DNA of 64,000 nt, from the NCBI RefSeq assembly GCF_000426525.1, contig NZ_AUFN01000012.1:186001-250000 (forward strand). Reading direction: 5' to 3'. How positions within the stretch are numbered: the stretch's first letter is position 1; the number at the start of each line of letters is the position of its first letter. The DNA comes from Nocardioides alkalitolerans DSM 16699. GTDB taxonomy: Bacteria; Actinomycetota; Actinomycetes; Propionibacteriales; Nocardioidaceae. Shown one piece after another: positions 24,313 to 32,616 of the stretch. Position numbers and translations under genes: made by a program. Below the pieces are notes generated by a model. That model was not told the origin of the DNA, did not search any database, and was given only the letters and a program-made list of their open reading frames with translations.

Positions 24313-25641
24313 ATGAGCACTCCCACCGCCGTACCTGCACCCACCACCGCTCCCGCCGTCCGCCGGGACGGCTCGTCGCTGCTCGTCCGGGGGTGCGCCG
24401 CCGTCGTGGCCGCGCTCGGGATCGTGGGGGCCCTCCTGCTCGTCGCGTTCGACGGCTACGTCGCCGACGAGGTGCAGGTGTTCTCGTGGGGCGAGTCCCT
24501 CCTCGTGGTCGTCCCGCCGACGCCCCTGCTCGTCGCGCTGGGCGTCGTGGTCGGCGCCGGCCTCGTCGCTGCGGCCGTGCTCCTCGACCGCCATCCGGTC
24601 GTCGCCGGTCTGGCCACGTTCGGTCCCCTGATCTACCTCGCGGTGGGCGACGACTACCTCCCGTGGGCCTGGGCGCTCGCGTCGACGCTGACGGCGGTCG
24701 TCGTCGTGCTGCGCCACGGCGGCGCCCGCGGGGCGGTGGCCGTGGCGGGAGCCGCAGCGACCCTGGTGTCCCTGATGGCGAGTCGGTCCCTGCTCCTCCT
24801 GCTGCCGGAGACCGCCGTCTCCTTCGAGACCGAGCGCACGACGGCGGACCTCCTCGTCGTCCCGCTCCTGGTCCCGACCCTCGTCCTCGTGGGCGGGTGC
24901 CTGCTCGGGCTGGCCCGGGCGGTCCGCCTCGCCGAGGGCTTCCGCCTGCAGCGCGGTCGGCTCGCCGCTGCCGAGGCGGTGCAGGTCGAACGGGCCCGGC
25001 TCGCCCGGGACCTGCACGACGTGATCGCCCACCACGTCTCGCTCATCGCCGTGCGGGCGGAGTCGGCGCCGTACCAGCACCCCGACATGGCTCCGGAGGC
25101 CACGACCGTGCTCGCGGAGATCGCCGACGACGCGCGGCGTGCGCTCGACGAGCTGCGCGGGGTGCTGCAGGTGCTGCGACGCGCGGAGGTCGCCGACGGC
25201 GACGAGGGGGCCCCCGGGTCGCGGGCACCGCAGCCCGGTCTGCAGGACGTGGCCGACCTGGTGGAGCGTGCACGGGCGGCGGGCGACGACGTCTCCGTCT
25301 CGGGCCTCGACGAGCGCTGGGTGGTGGACCCGGTGGCCGGCCACGTCGCCTACCGCGTGGTGCAGGAGGGACTGACGAACGCCCGCCGCCACGCGCGCGG
25401 CGGTGCGGTCCTGGTGCGGCTCGGCCTCGACGGCGACGACCTCCTCGTCGAGCTGAGCAACAGCGCCGGGCGGGGCGACGTACCCACGGCCGGGTCCACC
25501 GACCACGGCATCGGCATCCCCGCCATGGTCGAGCGGGTCGACGCCCTCGGAGGCGCCCTGGACGCCGGGCCGACCGTCGACGGCGGGTTCCGCGTGGCTG
25601 CTCGTCTACCGCTGCGCACCGCGGCAGGCTCCCTCGTGTGA
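24313..25641 (+). CDS. Sensor histidine kinase, NarL/DesK type
   Basis: 442 residues. The N-terminal half (about 25-215) contains five or six membrane segments and little extracellular part. The HisKA_3 dimerisation region has RARLARDLHDVIAHHVSLIAVRAES at about 230-255 with the phosphoryl-accepting His, and the ATPase follows: AYRVVQEGLTNARRHARGG (N box), STDHGIGIPAMVERVDALGGAL (G box). Signals sensed are unknown. GAGGAGC site before ATG 24313. Stop overlaps the regulator's GTG (GTGTGA). Confidence 0.94.
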   Translation: MSTPTAVPAPTTAPAVRRDGSSLLVRGCAAVVAALGIVGALLLVAFDGYVADEVQVFSWGESLLVVVPPTPLLVALGVVVGAGLVAAAVLLDRHPVVAGLATFGPLIYLAVGDDYLPWAWALASTLTAVVVVLRHGGARGAVAVAGAAATLVSLMASRSLLLLLPETAVSFETERTTADLLVVPLLVPTLVLVGGCLLGLARAVRLAEGFRLQRGRLAAAEAVQVERARLARDLHDVIAHHVSLIAVRAESAPYQHPDMAPEATTVLAEIADDARRALDELRGVLQVLRRAEVADGDEGAPGSRAPQPGLQDVADLVERARAAGDDVSVSGLDERWVVDPVAGHVAYRVVQEGLTNARRHARGGAVLVRLGLDGDDLLVELSNSAGRGDVPTAGSTDHGIGIPAMVERVDALGGALDAGPTVDGGFRVAARLPLRTAAGSLV

Positions 25642-26318
25642 GCACCTCCCCACCAGGCGGCTGGACCGCCGTCGTCGCGGACGACCAACCCGTCGCGCGC
25701 ACCGGCTTCGAAGCCATGATCGACGCCGCGCCCGACCTGCGGGTCGTCGGGCAGGCCTGCGACGGGGTCGAGCTGCTCGAGCTCGTCGAGCGGCTGGTGC
25801 CGGACGTCGCCGTGGTCGACATCCGGATGCCCCGCATGGACGGCATCGAGGCGGCGCGGGCGATCACCGCCCGCGGCCTGCCCACCCGGCTGCTCATGGT
25901 CACCACGTTCGACCTCGACGAGCACGTGTACGACGCGCTGCGCGCCGGCGCGAGCGGGTTCGTGCTGAAGGACACGCGGGCCGCGGCGCTCGTCGACGCC
26001 GTCCGTGCGGTGGCCGAGGGCGCGATGCTCCTCGGCCCCTCCGTCACCCGCCGGCTCGTCGAGAAGGTCGCCCTCCGCCGGCGGACGGCCGATCCGGGCC
26101 GTCTCGACGTCCTGACCCCGACCGAGCGGGAGGTCGCCGTCCACGTCGCGCGCGGGCTGTCGAACGCCGAGATCGCGGCGGCGCGCACGGTGGGGGAGCA
26201 GACCGTGAAGTCGCACGTCAGCGAGGTGCTGCGCAAGCTCGGGCTGCGCGACCGGGTGCAGCTCGTCGTCCTGGCCTACGAGTCGGGACTGGTGACGCCG
26301 GGCGAGCAGCGCGACTGA
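25638..26318 (+). CDS. NarL/LuxR-family response regulator
   Basis: 226 residues. Receiver domain: VVADDQPVARTGFEAMI, VAVVDIRMPRMDGIEA (phospho-Asp about 58), MVTTFDLDEHVYDALRAGASGFVLKD (Thr, Lys switch). LuxR-type helix-turn-helix at about 160-220: LTPTEREVAVHVARGLSNAEIA, VGEQTVKSHVSEVLRKLGLRDRVQ. Co-transcribed partner of the histidine kinase with 4-nt overlap. Convergent with the next gene, 3 bp between stop codons. Confidence 0.95.
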   Translation: MSTSPPGGWTAVVADDQPVARTGFEAMIDAAPDLRVVGQACDGVELLELVERLVPDVAVVDIRMPRMDGIEAARAITARGLPTRLLMVTTFDLDEHVYDALRAGASGFVLKDTRAAALVDAVRAVAEGAMLLGPSVTRRLVEKVALRRRTADPGRLDVLTPTEREVAVHVARGLSNAEIAAARTVGEQTVKSHVSEVLRKLGLRDRVQLVVLAYESGLVTPGEQRD

Positions 26319-26321
26319 GGC

Positions 26322-27248
26322 CTACTCGCAGGCGACGCCGTCGCCGTCCCCGTCGAGGTGGCGCCCGTAGCCGGGGTCGCCCGACCGGATCGGCGCGGCA
26401 CCCGCGGCCCGCACCGCCGCACAGCTCTCGTACGACGCGGAGCCGCCGGACGGTGTGCCGCTCGGGCTCCCGGCCGGGACGCCCACGTCACTCGTCGTCG
26501 GCAGGCCGGAGTCGGCAGGCACCGGCTCGTCCGGGCAGCCGTCGAGGAGACCGTCGATCGCGTCGTGCTCGGCCGGGGTGACCGACAGCGCGTACTTCGC
26601 CTTCACGGCGACCTGGCGCGCGACGTACGCGCACCGGTAGGAGCGGTCGGCCGGGAGCCACGTCGCGGCGTCGCCGTCGCCCTTCTGCCGGTTCTGCCCG
26701 GCGTCGACCGGGAGCAGGTTGAGCGGGTCGTTGGCGAACGCCACCCGCGTGCCGGCGCCCCACGCCTGCGCCCCGGAGACCCACCCGTTGCCGAGCGCCA
26801 CCACGTGGTCCACGTCGACCAGGGCACCGTCGCCCCGGACGAAGTCGATGCTCGTCCCGGTGTAGGGGTCCGCCAGCGTGCCGGCCTCGACGACGCAGCC
26901 GTTGGTGCCGGGCCGCACGGCGAGCGGCGCGAGGTGCGCCGCGAGCACGTCGTTGCGCGTGTCGCAGCCGTTGCGGTCCGTGTCGATCCAACCCTGGCCG
27001 AAAAGGTCCCGGTCGTAGCCCGTCATCGGTGCGCGTCCGCGCACCTCGAGGGTGCCGAGCACGTCGGCGGCGGTCCCGGCGGCCGCGGGAGCCGTCGTCG
27101 CGACGGCGGGCGTCGACGACCTCGTCGTACCGGGGTCGGAGGGTGCAGCGGCGGGCGCGCAGCCGCCGAGGAGCAGTGCGGCGAGGACCGTTCCGAGTGC
27201 GGGGGAGAGGGACCGGGTGCGAGGGGTACGGCGGGCAGCGGCAGGCAT
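26322..27248 (-). CDS. Secreted HNH-type nuclease lipoprotein with Excalibur domain
   Basis: 308 residues. Lipoprotein signal LAALLLGGC with Cys30. After a Thr/Ala-rich linker, a DUF1524/GmrSD-type HNH nuclease spans about 85-225: DVDHVVALGNGWVSGAQAW, FANDPLNLLPVDAGQNRQKGDGDAATWLP (His-Asn metal-site region), RCAYVARQVAVKAKYAL. The end (about 270-308) is an Excalibur calcium-binding module: SYESCAAVRAAGAAPIRSG, LDGDGDGVACE. The protein is thus an extracellular, membrane-anchored nuclease, possibly for nutrient DNA or against DNA uptake. Start ATG 27248 has only a weak ribosome binding site but directly precedes the signal. Confidence 0.87.
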   Translation of the reverse strand: MPAAARRTPRTRSLSPALGTVLAALLLGGCAPAAAPSDPGTTRSSTPAVATTAPAAAGTAADVLGTLEVRGRAPMTGYDRDLFGQGWIDTDRNGCDTRNDVLAAHLAPLAVRPGTNGCVVEAGTLADPYTGTSIDFVRGDGALVDVDHVVALGNGWVSGAQAWGAGTRVAFANDPLNLLPVDAGQNRQKGDGDAATWLPADRSYRCAYVARQVAVKAKYALSVTPAEHDAIDGLLDGCPDEPVPADSGLPTTSDVGVPAGSPSGTPSGGSASYESCAAVRAAGAAPIRSGDPGYGRHLDGDGDGVACE

Positions 27249-27366
27249 CGGGGTGAACGCTCGCACGCCGGCCGCCCCGGTGTCCCGTCGACCGGTGAGT
27301 AGCGTGGGAGGCGACCATCGAGCGGCGCCCGCGTCGTGAGAGCAGTACGACGAGAGGGATCCGACG

Positions 27367-28431
27367 ATGAAGGCCGTGGTGTTCGACCAGTACAAGACGA
27401 CCCCGACGCTGAAGGACGTGGCGAAGCCCGTCCCCGGCCCCGGGGAGGTCCTGCTCAAGGTCGCGGGGGCCGGCGCCTGCCACTCCGACGTCGCCGTCTT
27501 CCGCGACTTCGACGAGTCGTTCGGACCGTCCCAGCTGAAGCCGTCGTTCGTGCTCGGCCACGAGAACTCGGGCTGGGCCGAGGCGTTCGGCGACGGCGTG
27601 ACGGGCATCGAGGTGGGCCAGGCGTTCCTGGTCTACGGGCCGATGGGCTGCGGGCGCTGCCGCGCCTGCTCGCGCGGGCAGGACACGTACTGCGAGAACG
27701 CGGCGTCGGTGCCCCACCTCGGGGCCGGTCTCGGTCGCGACGGCGGCATGGCGGAGTACGTCTCCGTGCCCGCCCGCAACCTGGTGCCGCTCGGCGACGC
27801 CGACCCGGTCGCCGCGGCGCCGCTCTCCGACGCGGGCCTCACGCCGTACCACGCGATCAAGCTCGCCCTGCCGACGCTCGCCGGCGGCGGCAGGACGGCG
27901 CTGGTGATCGGCCTCGGCGGTCTCGGGCAGATCGCCGTGCAGATCCTGACGGCGCTGACCGGCGCGACCGTGATCACCACCGACACGAAGCCCGACGCGA
28001 TGCGCCGCGCCGAGGCGTCCGGTGCCGTGACCGTGGGCGGCGGAGACGACCAGGCCGCGCGCATCCGGGAGCTCACGGGAGGCCGGGGAGTGGACGCCGT
28101 CTTCGACTTCGTCGGCGCCGCTCCCACCATCGAGCTGGCGCTCGCGACCGTCGCCCTGCGTGGACGGGTGACCGTCGTCGGCATCGCCAACGGCACCGTC
28201 GAGTGGAACTTCTACAAGGTGCCCTACGAGGTCGAGCTGACCAGCACCTACTGGGGCACGATCGAGGAGCTGCACGAGGTCGTCGACCTCTACCGCGCCG
28301 GCCAGATCACCCCCGACATCGAGGTCTACGCGCTCGACGACGCGCTCGACGCCTACCGCGCCCTCGAGGCCGGCGAGCTCAGCGGGCGTGCCGTCGTCGC
28401 GCCCCACGGCCGGGGCGCGACGAACGGCTGA
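27367..28431 (+). CDS. Zinc-dependent alcohol dehydrogenase
   Basis: 354 residues, medium-chain dehydrogenase/reductase. Catalytic zinc: Cys in AGACHSDVAVF (about 38), GHENSGWAEAFGDGV (His/Glu about 62) and the Cys region VYGPMGCGRCRACSRGQDTYCENA, which binds the structural zinc. NAD site: ALVIGLGGLGQIAVQILTAL with Asp in TTDTKPDAMRRAEASGA, pointing to NAD. GAGAGGGATC precedes ATG 27367. Divergent from the nuclease gene; ends in a hairpin shared with the convergent AIM24-like gene. Confidence 0.93.
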   Translation: MKAVVFDQYKTTPTLKDVAKPVPGPGEVLLKVAGAGACHSDVAVFRDFDESFGPSQLKPSFVLGHENSGWAEAFGDGVTGIEVGQAFLVYGPMGCGRCRACSRGQDTYCENAASVPHLGAGLGRDGGMAEYVSVPARNLVPLGDADPVAAAPLSDAGLTPYHAIKLALPTLAGGGRTALVIGLGGLGQIAVQILTALTGATVITTDTKPDAMRRAEASGAVTVGGGDDQAARIRELTGGRGVDAVFDFVGAAPTIELALATVALRGRVTVVGIANGTVEWNFYKVPYEVELTSTYWGTIEELHEVVDLYRAGQITPDIEVYALDDALDAYRALEAGELSGRAVVAPHGRGATNG

Positions 28432-28441
28432 CGCTCAGCCG
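28425..28441. terminator. Short bidirectional hairpin over both stop codons
   Basis: CGGCTGA (28425-28431) and TCAGCCG (28435-28441), loop CGC. The TGA stop of the alcohol dehydrogenase and the stop of the convergent AIM24 gene (TCA on the plus strand) both lie inside the arms. Confidence 0.55.
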
Positions 28442-29115
28442 CGGCCGGCGTCGGGCTTCGGCAGCTTCGGGATCAGCCAGCCGAGGAACGCCTCCTCGCT
28501 GCGGGTCTGGAGGTAGATCCGTCCGGGACCGGTGAAGTCGCAGACCATGCCCTCCCCGGAGAAGAGCGTCGACTTCCAGTTGCCGGCCCGGCGCAGCTCG
28601 TAGGAGACGCCCTCGGTCCACGCCACCGCGTGGCCCGTGTCGACCGTGTAGGTCTGGCCCGGCTGCAGGTCGATCGCGTGGAGCGCGCCGTACGCCGACA
28701 GCACCAGCTCGCCGGCGCCGTCGATGCGCAGGAGGAACAGCCCGTCGGTGGAGAAGAACGACTTCCCGCCGCCCCACTGCGTGTCGACCTCCACGTCGGC
28801 GGACGAGGCGAGGAACGAGCCGGACTGCACGTAGAGCGGGCCGTTGATCGACCACGAGACGACGTCGCCCGGCAGCGACGGCGCGACGTAAAGCTCGGCG
28901 CCGTCGGTCTGGGCGGTGAACGTGTTCATGAAGAAGGACTCGCCACCGAGCACCGCGCGGCGCAGCCCCTTCATCACGCCGCCCTGGGCGGAGGTCGTGA
29001 TGTCGACGCCCGACATGGCGAGCATCGCACCGGACTCGGCGCGCACGGACTCGCCCGCGGCGAGCGTGAGCTTGGCGGCCGGGTACGCCGGTCGGTAGAG
29101 CACTTCGGTCTGCAT
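28435..29115 (-). CDS. AIM24-family protein
   Basis: 226-residue AIM24-type beta-helical protein (TIGR00266 family). Conserved: LTLAAGESVRAESGAMLAMSGVDITTSAQGGVMKGLRRAVLGGESFFMNTFTA, ELYVAPSLPGDVV, VQSGSFLASSADVEVDTQWGG, FLLRIDGAGELVLSAYGAL and GRIYLQTRS at the end. In fungi the protein supports mitochondrial inner-membrane organisation; the bacterial role is unknown. GAAAGAGG site before ATG 29115. Three bp from the convergent alcohol dehydrogenase stop. Confidence 0.93.
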   Translation of the reverse strand: MQTEVLYRPAYPAAKLTLAAGESVRAESGAMLAMSGVDITTSAQGGVMKGLRRAVLGGESFFMNTFTAQTDGAELYVAPSLPGDVVSWSINGPLYVQSGSFLASSADVEVDTQWGGGKSFFSTDGLFLLRIDGAGELVLSAYGALHAIDLQPGQTYTVDTGHAVAWTEGVSYELRRAGNWKSTLFSGEGMVCDFTGPGRIYLQTRSEEAFLGWLIPKLPKPDAGRG

Positions 29116-29212
29116 GGTGGCCTCTTTCCCCCGTCCCTCGCGCGCGGTGCGCGAGCGTCACGCCCACGAGCGTGCGCCGGGAGGCCCCTGCTCAAACCAG
29201 GACGCCGGAGCC

Positions 29213-30508
29213 TCAGCGCACCGACCGCACCCGGTAGATGACGACCGAGCCGAGCAGGCCGGCGACACCGCTCGCGACGAACAGCCCGGCGAAGCCGCCG
29301 GTGAGCACCACGAGCCCCGCGCCGATCAACGGCCCCATCGCCTGGGGCAGCGCCATCGCGACGTTCATGATGCCCATGTCCTTGCCGCGGGAGGCCGCGG
29401 CCGGCAGCACCTGCGTGGCGAGCGCCTGGTCGACGGCGAAGAAGCAGCCCTGGCCCAGCCCGAGCACGACGCTCCCCACGACCGCCATCCCCGCCGAGGG
29501 CCAGCCGGCCAGCAGCAACGCCGCCAGCGCCTGGGCTGCTCCGGAGAGGAGCACGAAGACCCGGCGTCGCCCGACGCGGTCGCTGAGCCGACCCAGCACG
29601 ACGGCGGAGAGCACGGTCATCACCATGTAGATCAGGCTCGAGCGCACGAGGAAGCCCTCGGGGTCGTCGAGGGCGAGGCCGTAGGTGAAGAAGTAGAGCA
29701 GCATCGTCGTGCCGATCGCGTTCCCGAGGTTGATGAGCACGCGGCTGAGCAGGGTCCAGCCGAAGTCCGGGTGCTGCCGGGGGTCGATCCACAGCGAGCC
29801 GGCGACGGTGCGGGCCGTCAGCGGCGGCAGGCCCGCCGCCTGGGCGCGGGTGAGCACCGGCTCCGGGTGGGTGGCGAGGAACGGCACGGCGAGCAGGGCG
29901 AGCAGCACCGCGATCGCGACGTACCCGGCCAGCTGACCGGTGAAGACCGCGGTGACGAGCACCAGGCCCAGCAGGATGCCGATCGCGTTCGGGGCCGAGA
30001 TCCAGCCGGACACGTACCCGCGCTGGCCCTCGGGGACGTGGTCGCTCATGACGGCCGACAGCGCCGCCGAGGCGACGCAGAAGCCGGAGAGCGCCACGGT
30101 CCAGCAGGCGACGATGCCCAGCAGCGTCGACTGGGCGCCGAGCAGCACCAGGCCGACGCCGAGGAGGCCGACGCCGGCGGCCACCCACGGACGGCGCCGG
30201 CCGTACCGCGACCGGGTGCGGTCGCTCAGCGCGCCCGCGACCGGGTAGACGACCACCGCGACCAGCCCCGCGATGCCCGACACCACCCCGAAGTACACGA
30301 GCGTGCGCAGCCAGTCGTCGGTCGGCAGCTGCTCGTCGACCTGCGCGGGGAGCAGCAGCTGGAGCGGGGCGAGCTGCCCCATCCACAGGCCCAGCCAGGC
30401 CAGGGAGAAGACGGTGACCCAGCGCCCCCGGACCGCTCGGGTCGGCTCGTCGAACGCCGCGGGTGGTGCGTCCCCGGGACCCGGGTGGTGCCGGAACTGC
30501 TCGGCCAT
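29213..30508 (-). CDS. MFS transporter
   Basis: 431 residues with 12 predicted membrane helices. Conserved loop motif A is seen at PVAGALSDRTRSRYGRRRPWV (about 75-95) and repeated as VVLGRLSDRVGRRRVFVL in the second half. The short N-terminal tail is cytoplasmic. The DRTRSRYGRRRPW variant is shared with glycoside/pentoside cation symporter-like MFS proteins, so a sugar substrate is possible; drug efflux cannot be excluded. Isolated gene with a weak GAGAGGT site at 30508. Confidence 0.9.
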   Translation of the reverse strand: MAEQFRHHPGPGDAPPAAFDEPTRAVRGRWVTVFSLAWLGLWMGQLAPLQLLLPAQVDEQLPTDDWLRTLVYFGVVSGIAGLVAVVVYPVAGALSDRTRSRYGRRRPWVAAGVGLLGVGLVLLGAQSTLLGIVACWTVALSGFCVASAALSAVMSDHVPEGQRGYVSGWISAPNAIGILLGLVLVTAVFTGQLAGYVAIAVLLALLAVPFLATHPEPVLTRAQAAGLPPLTARTVAGSLWIDPRQHPDFGWTLLSRVLINLGNAIGTTMLLYFFTYGLALDDPEGFLVRSSLIYMVMTVLSAVVLGRLSDRVGRRRVFVLLSGAAQALAALLLAGWPSAGMAVVGSVVLGLGQGCFFAVDQALATQVLPAAASRGKDMGIMNVAMALPQAMGPLIGAGLVVLTGGFAGLFVASGVAGLLGSVVIYRVRSVR

Positions 30509-30612
30509 GCGGGTGACCTCTCGCGGACGGGCGGCGCGGAGCGGGGCGTCGGCAGGGATCGGGCGACCCCGGTGCGGTCCACGATCGCACCGCCGCGCTC
30601 TCCGCGGTCCGG

Positions 30613-31158
30613 CTACGACGAAGAAGTCGGCGCCGATCTCACCGTCAGCAGGCTGTCGCCGTGGACGGCATCGACCTCGACGTCACCGGTCTCGCGGAAG
30701 CCGAGCTTCTCGAGCACCCAACGTGAGGCGACGTTCCAGTCCCGGACCGTCGCCCGGAGCCGGTGGTGGCCGGCCGCGGTGGCGAGCTCGACGACCGCCG
30801 ACGCGGCCTCGGTGGCGTAGCCGCGGCCGTGCACCTCGCGGAGCAGCTCGAAGGCCAGCTCGGGCTCGTCGGAACCACCCTCGCCGGGGAGGAGCAGCCC
30901 GCAGTAGCCGATGACGTCGCCGGCCTCTCGTCGCTGCACCGTCATGAGGCCCGCCGTCGGGTCGTCCCTCTCCCGAGCGATCCGCGCCGCCAGGTCCGCC
31001 ACCGTCGGGCGTCCCTCCGCGTCGAACCGGCGGTGGGCCGGCACCCACGGGTCGCGCTCGGCCCACAGGCGTCGTACGACGTCGGCGTCCTCGGCGGCGC
31101 GCGGCCGCAGGACGAGGCGCTCGGTCTCGACGCGGGTGTGCTCCGACCACAGGGGCAT
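30613..31158 (-). CDS. GNAT-family N-acetyltransferase (RimJ/RimL type)
   Basis: 181 residues. RVETERLVLRPRAAEDADVVRRLWAERDP opens the RimJ-like fold; ELAFELLREVHGRGYATEAASAVVELA (about 105-130) carries the acetyl-CoA pyrophosphate loop variant R-G-x-G-x-A; HRLRATVRDWNVASRWVLEKLGFRETG is the C-terminal signature. Probably acetylates protein N-termini or small amines; target unknown. Start 31158 lies 34 bp from the divergent hydrolase start at 31193; longer starts would run through it. Confidence 0.9.
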   Translation of the reverse strand: MPLWSEHTRVETERLVLRPRAAEDADVVRRLWAERDPWVPAHRRFDAEGRPTVADLAARIARERDDPTAGLMTVQRREAGDVIGYCGLLLPGEGGSDEPELAFELLREVHGRGYATEAASAVVELATAAGHHRLRATVRDWNVASRWVLEKLGFRETGDVEVDAVHGDSLLTVRSAPTSSS

Positions 31159-31192
31159 GGCGGCATCGTGGCACTTCCGCGAGCATGGCGGG

Positions 31193-32011
31193 ATGCGCAT
31201 CCTCGAGCACGAGTCGTCCGGCACGCTCGTCCACGCCACCGCGCCGCCGAGCGAGCTGTCGTGGGTCGTCCTCTGGTGCGGCGGCACGCCGCACACCGGC
31301 GCGCTCCTGGCCCCGGTGGTCGCGGCGGCGGCCGCCGTACGACGTGACGTGCTCACCGTGGCGCGCCCCGGGTTCGGGGGAGCACCCCGTCGGGAGGGGC
31401 GCACGGTGGCGGACGGGGCCGAGGACGCGGTGGGGGTGCTCGAGCGGCTGGACCTGCAGGACGTGCTCGTCGTCGGCTACTCCGGCGGGGGACCGCACGC
31501 CCTCGCGGTCGCCGCGGCGGTGCCGCGACGCGTCCGCGCCGTCCTGACCTTCGGCGGCATCGCGCCGTACGACGGCACGCCCGACTGGTTCGCGGGCATG
31601 GTCGACCCGTCGGGCCTGCAGGCGGCCGTGGAGGGACCGGTCGCGCGCGGCGGTCACGCCGGCGACTTCGACCCGCGCAGCTTCAACGACCGCGACCACG
31701 CGGCGCTCGAGGGGGAGTGGGGCGCCCTCGGCGCCGACGCGCAGGCCGCCCACCAGCACGGTCCGGACGGCGAGGTCGACGACGACCTGGCCTTCGTGCG
31801 GCCCTGGGGCGTCGCCCTCGACGCGTACGACGGGCCCACCCGCCTGGTGCACGGGCAGGACGACCGGGTGGTGCCGGCCGGCCACGCGACGGCGCTCGCC
31901 GCCCGGGTGCCGGGGGCGACTGCGGTGGTGCACCCGGGGGACGGGCACGTGTCGGTGCTCGGGCACCTGGCGGACGAGCTGCGGAGGATCTCGTCCGGGA
32001 ACCCCGCGTGA
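31193..32011 (+). CDS. Alpha/beta-hydrolase
   Basis: 272 residues. VVLWCGGTPHTGALLAPVV (oxyanion region), LTVARPGFGGAPRREGRTVADGAEDA, nucleophile elbow VVGYSGGGPHAL (Ser about 100), acid residue in LVHGQDDRVVPAGHA, catalytic His in PGDGHVSVLGHL. Such two-glycine elbows are common in esterase/proline iminopeptidase-like enzymes. Substrate unknown. Overlaps the next gene by 4 nt (GTGA). Confidence 0.88.
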   Translation: MRILEHESSGTLVHATAPPSELSWVVLWCGGTPHTGALLAPVVAAAAAVRRDVLTVARPGFGGAPRREGRTVADGAEDAVGVLERLDLQDVLVVGYSGGGPHALAVAAAVPRRVRAVLTFGGIAPYDGTPDWFAGMVDPSGLQAAVEGPVARGGHAGDFDPRSFNDRDHAALEGEWGALGADAQAAHQHGPDGEVDDDLAFVRPWGVALDAYDGPTRLVHGQDDRVVPAGHATALAARVPGATAVVHPGDGHVSVLGHLADELRRISSGNPA

Positions 32012-32505
32012 TCGGCGACCGCTGGGGCGTCAGCGACGCCGAGGTCGCCCGCCGGTATCCCTGCGACGACCTCGTGAGCTCCCCGGTGCTCGAGGCATGG
32101 CGCGGTGTCACCGTGGCGACGATGCCGGAGAGGGTCTGGCCCTGGGTGGCGCAGATCCGGCTGGCGCCGTACTCCTACGACTGGGTGGACAACCTCGGGC
32201 GCCGGTCGCCGCAGGAACTGCGGGGCCTGCCGGAGCCGGTGGTGGGGGAACGCTTCACGGCCACCGCGGGCCGGCCGGTGGGCCGCATCCTCTCCGTGGC
32301 GCCGGGGGAGCAGCTCACCGGACGCATCGCCGGGGCGGTGATGTCGTACGTGCTCGTGCCGGCTCCCGACGGCACCCGGCTGCTGATGAAGATCGTCATG
32401 GCGCGCGGCCGCCTGGTCGCGCCGGTCGTGTCCGTGGGCGACCTGGTGATGGCGCGCCGCCAGCTCGCCACCTTCCGGCGGCTGGCGGAGAGGGATGCTC
32501 CGTGA
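32008..32505 (+). CDS. SRPBCC (START-like) family protein
   Basis: 165 residues with the helix-grip fold: AWRGVTVATMPERVWPWVAQIRLAPYSYDWVDNLGRRSP at about 30-70, then RFTATAGRPVGRILSVAPGEQL, MSYVLVPAPDGTRLLMKIVMA and LVMARRQLATFRRLAE. These proteins bind lipids or hydrophobic ligands. Coupled to the hydrolase by GTGA. Downstream lies about 110 bp before the glycosyltransferase start. Confidence 0.75.
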   Translation: MIGDRWGVSDAEVARRYPCDDLVSSPVLEAWRGVTVATMPERVWPWVAQIRLAPYSYDWVDNLGRRSPQELRGLPEPVVGERFTATAGRPVGRILSVAPGEQLTGRIAGAVMSYVLVPAPDGTRLLMKIVMARGRLVAPVVSVGDLVMARRQLATFRRLAERDAP

Positions 32506-32616
32506 CCTGAGCGGAGCTGCGGTGGGCGACCGCCGGTCGGTACGGCGGCGATGTGCTGGGACCGTGTCGCACGCGTACGGTGCGCCACACACTGTCAGCA
32601 CGTTCCGGAGGCTCTC

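Noticed and set aside
22639..25506. 955-codon minus-strand frame
   Set aside because: Antisense of the ABC ATPase, methyltransferase and histidine kinase, all with intact motifs.
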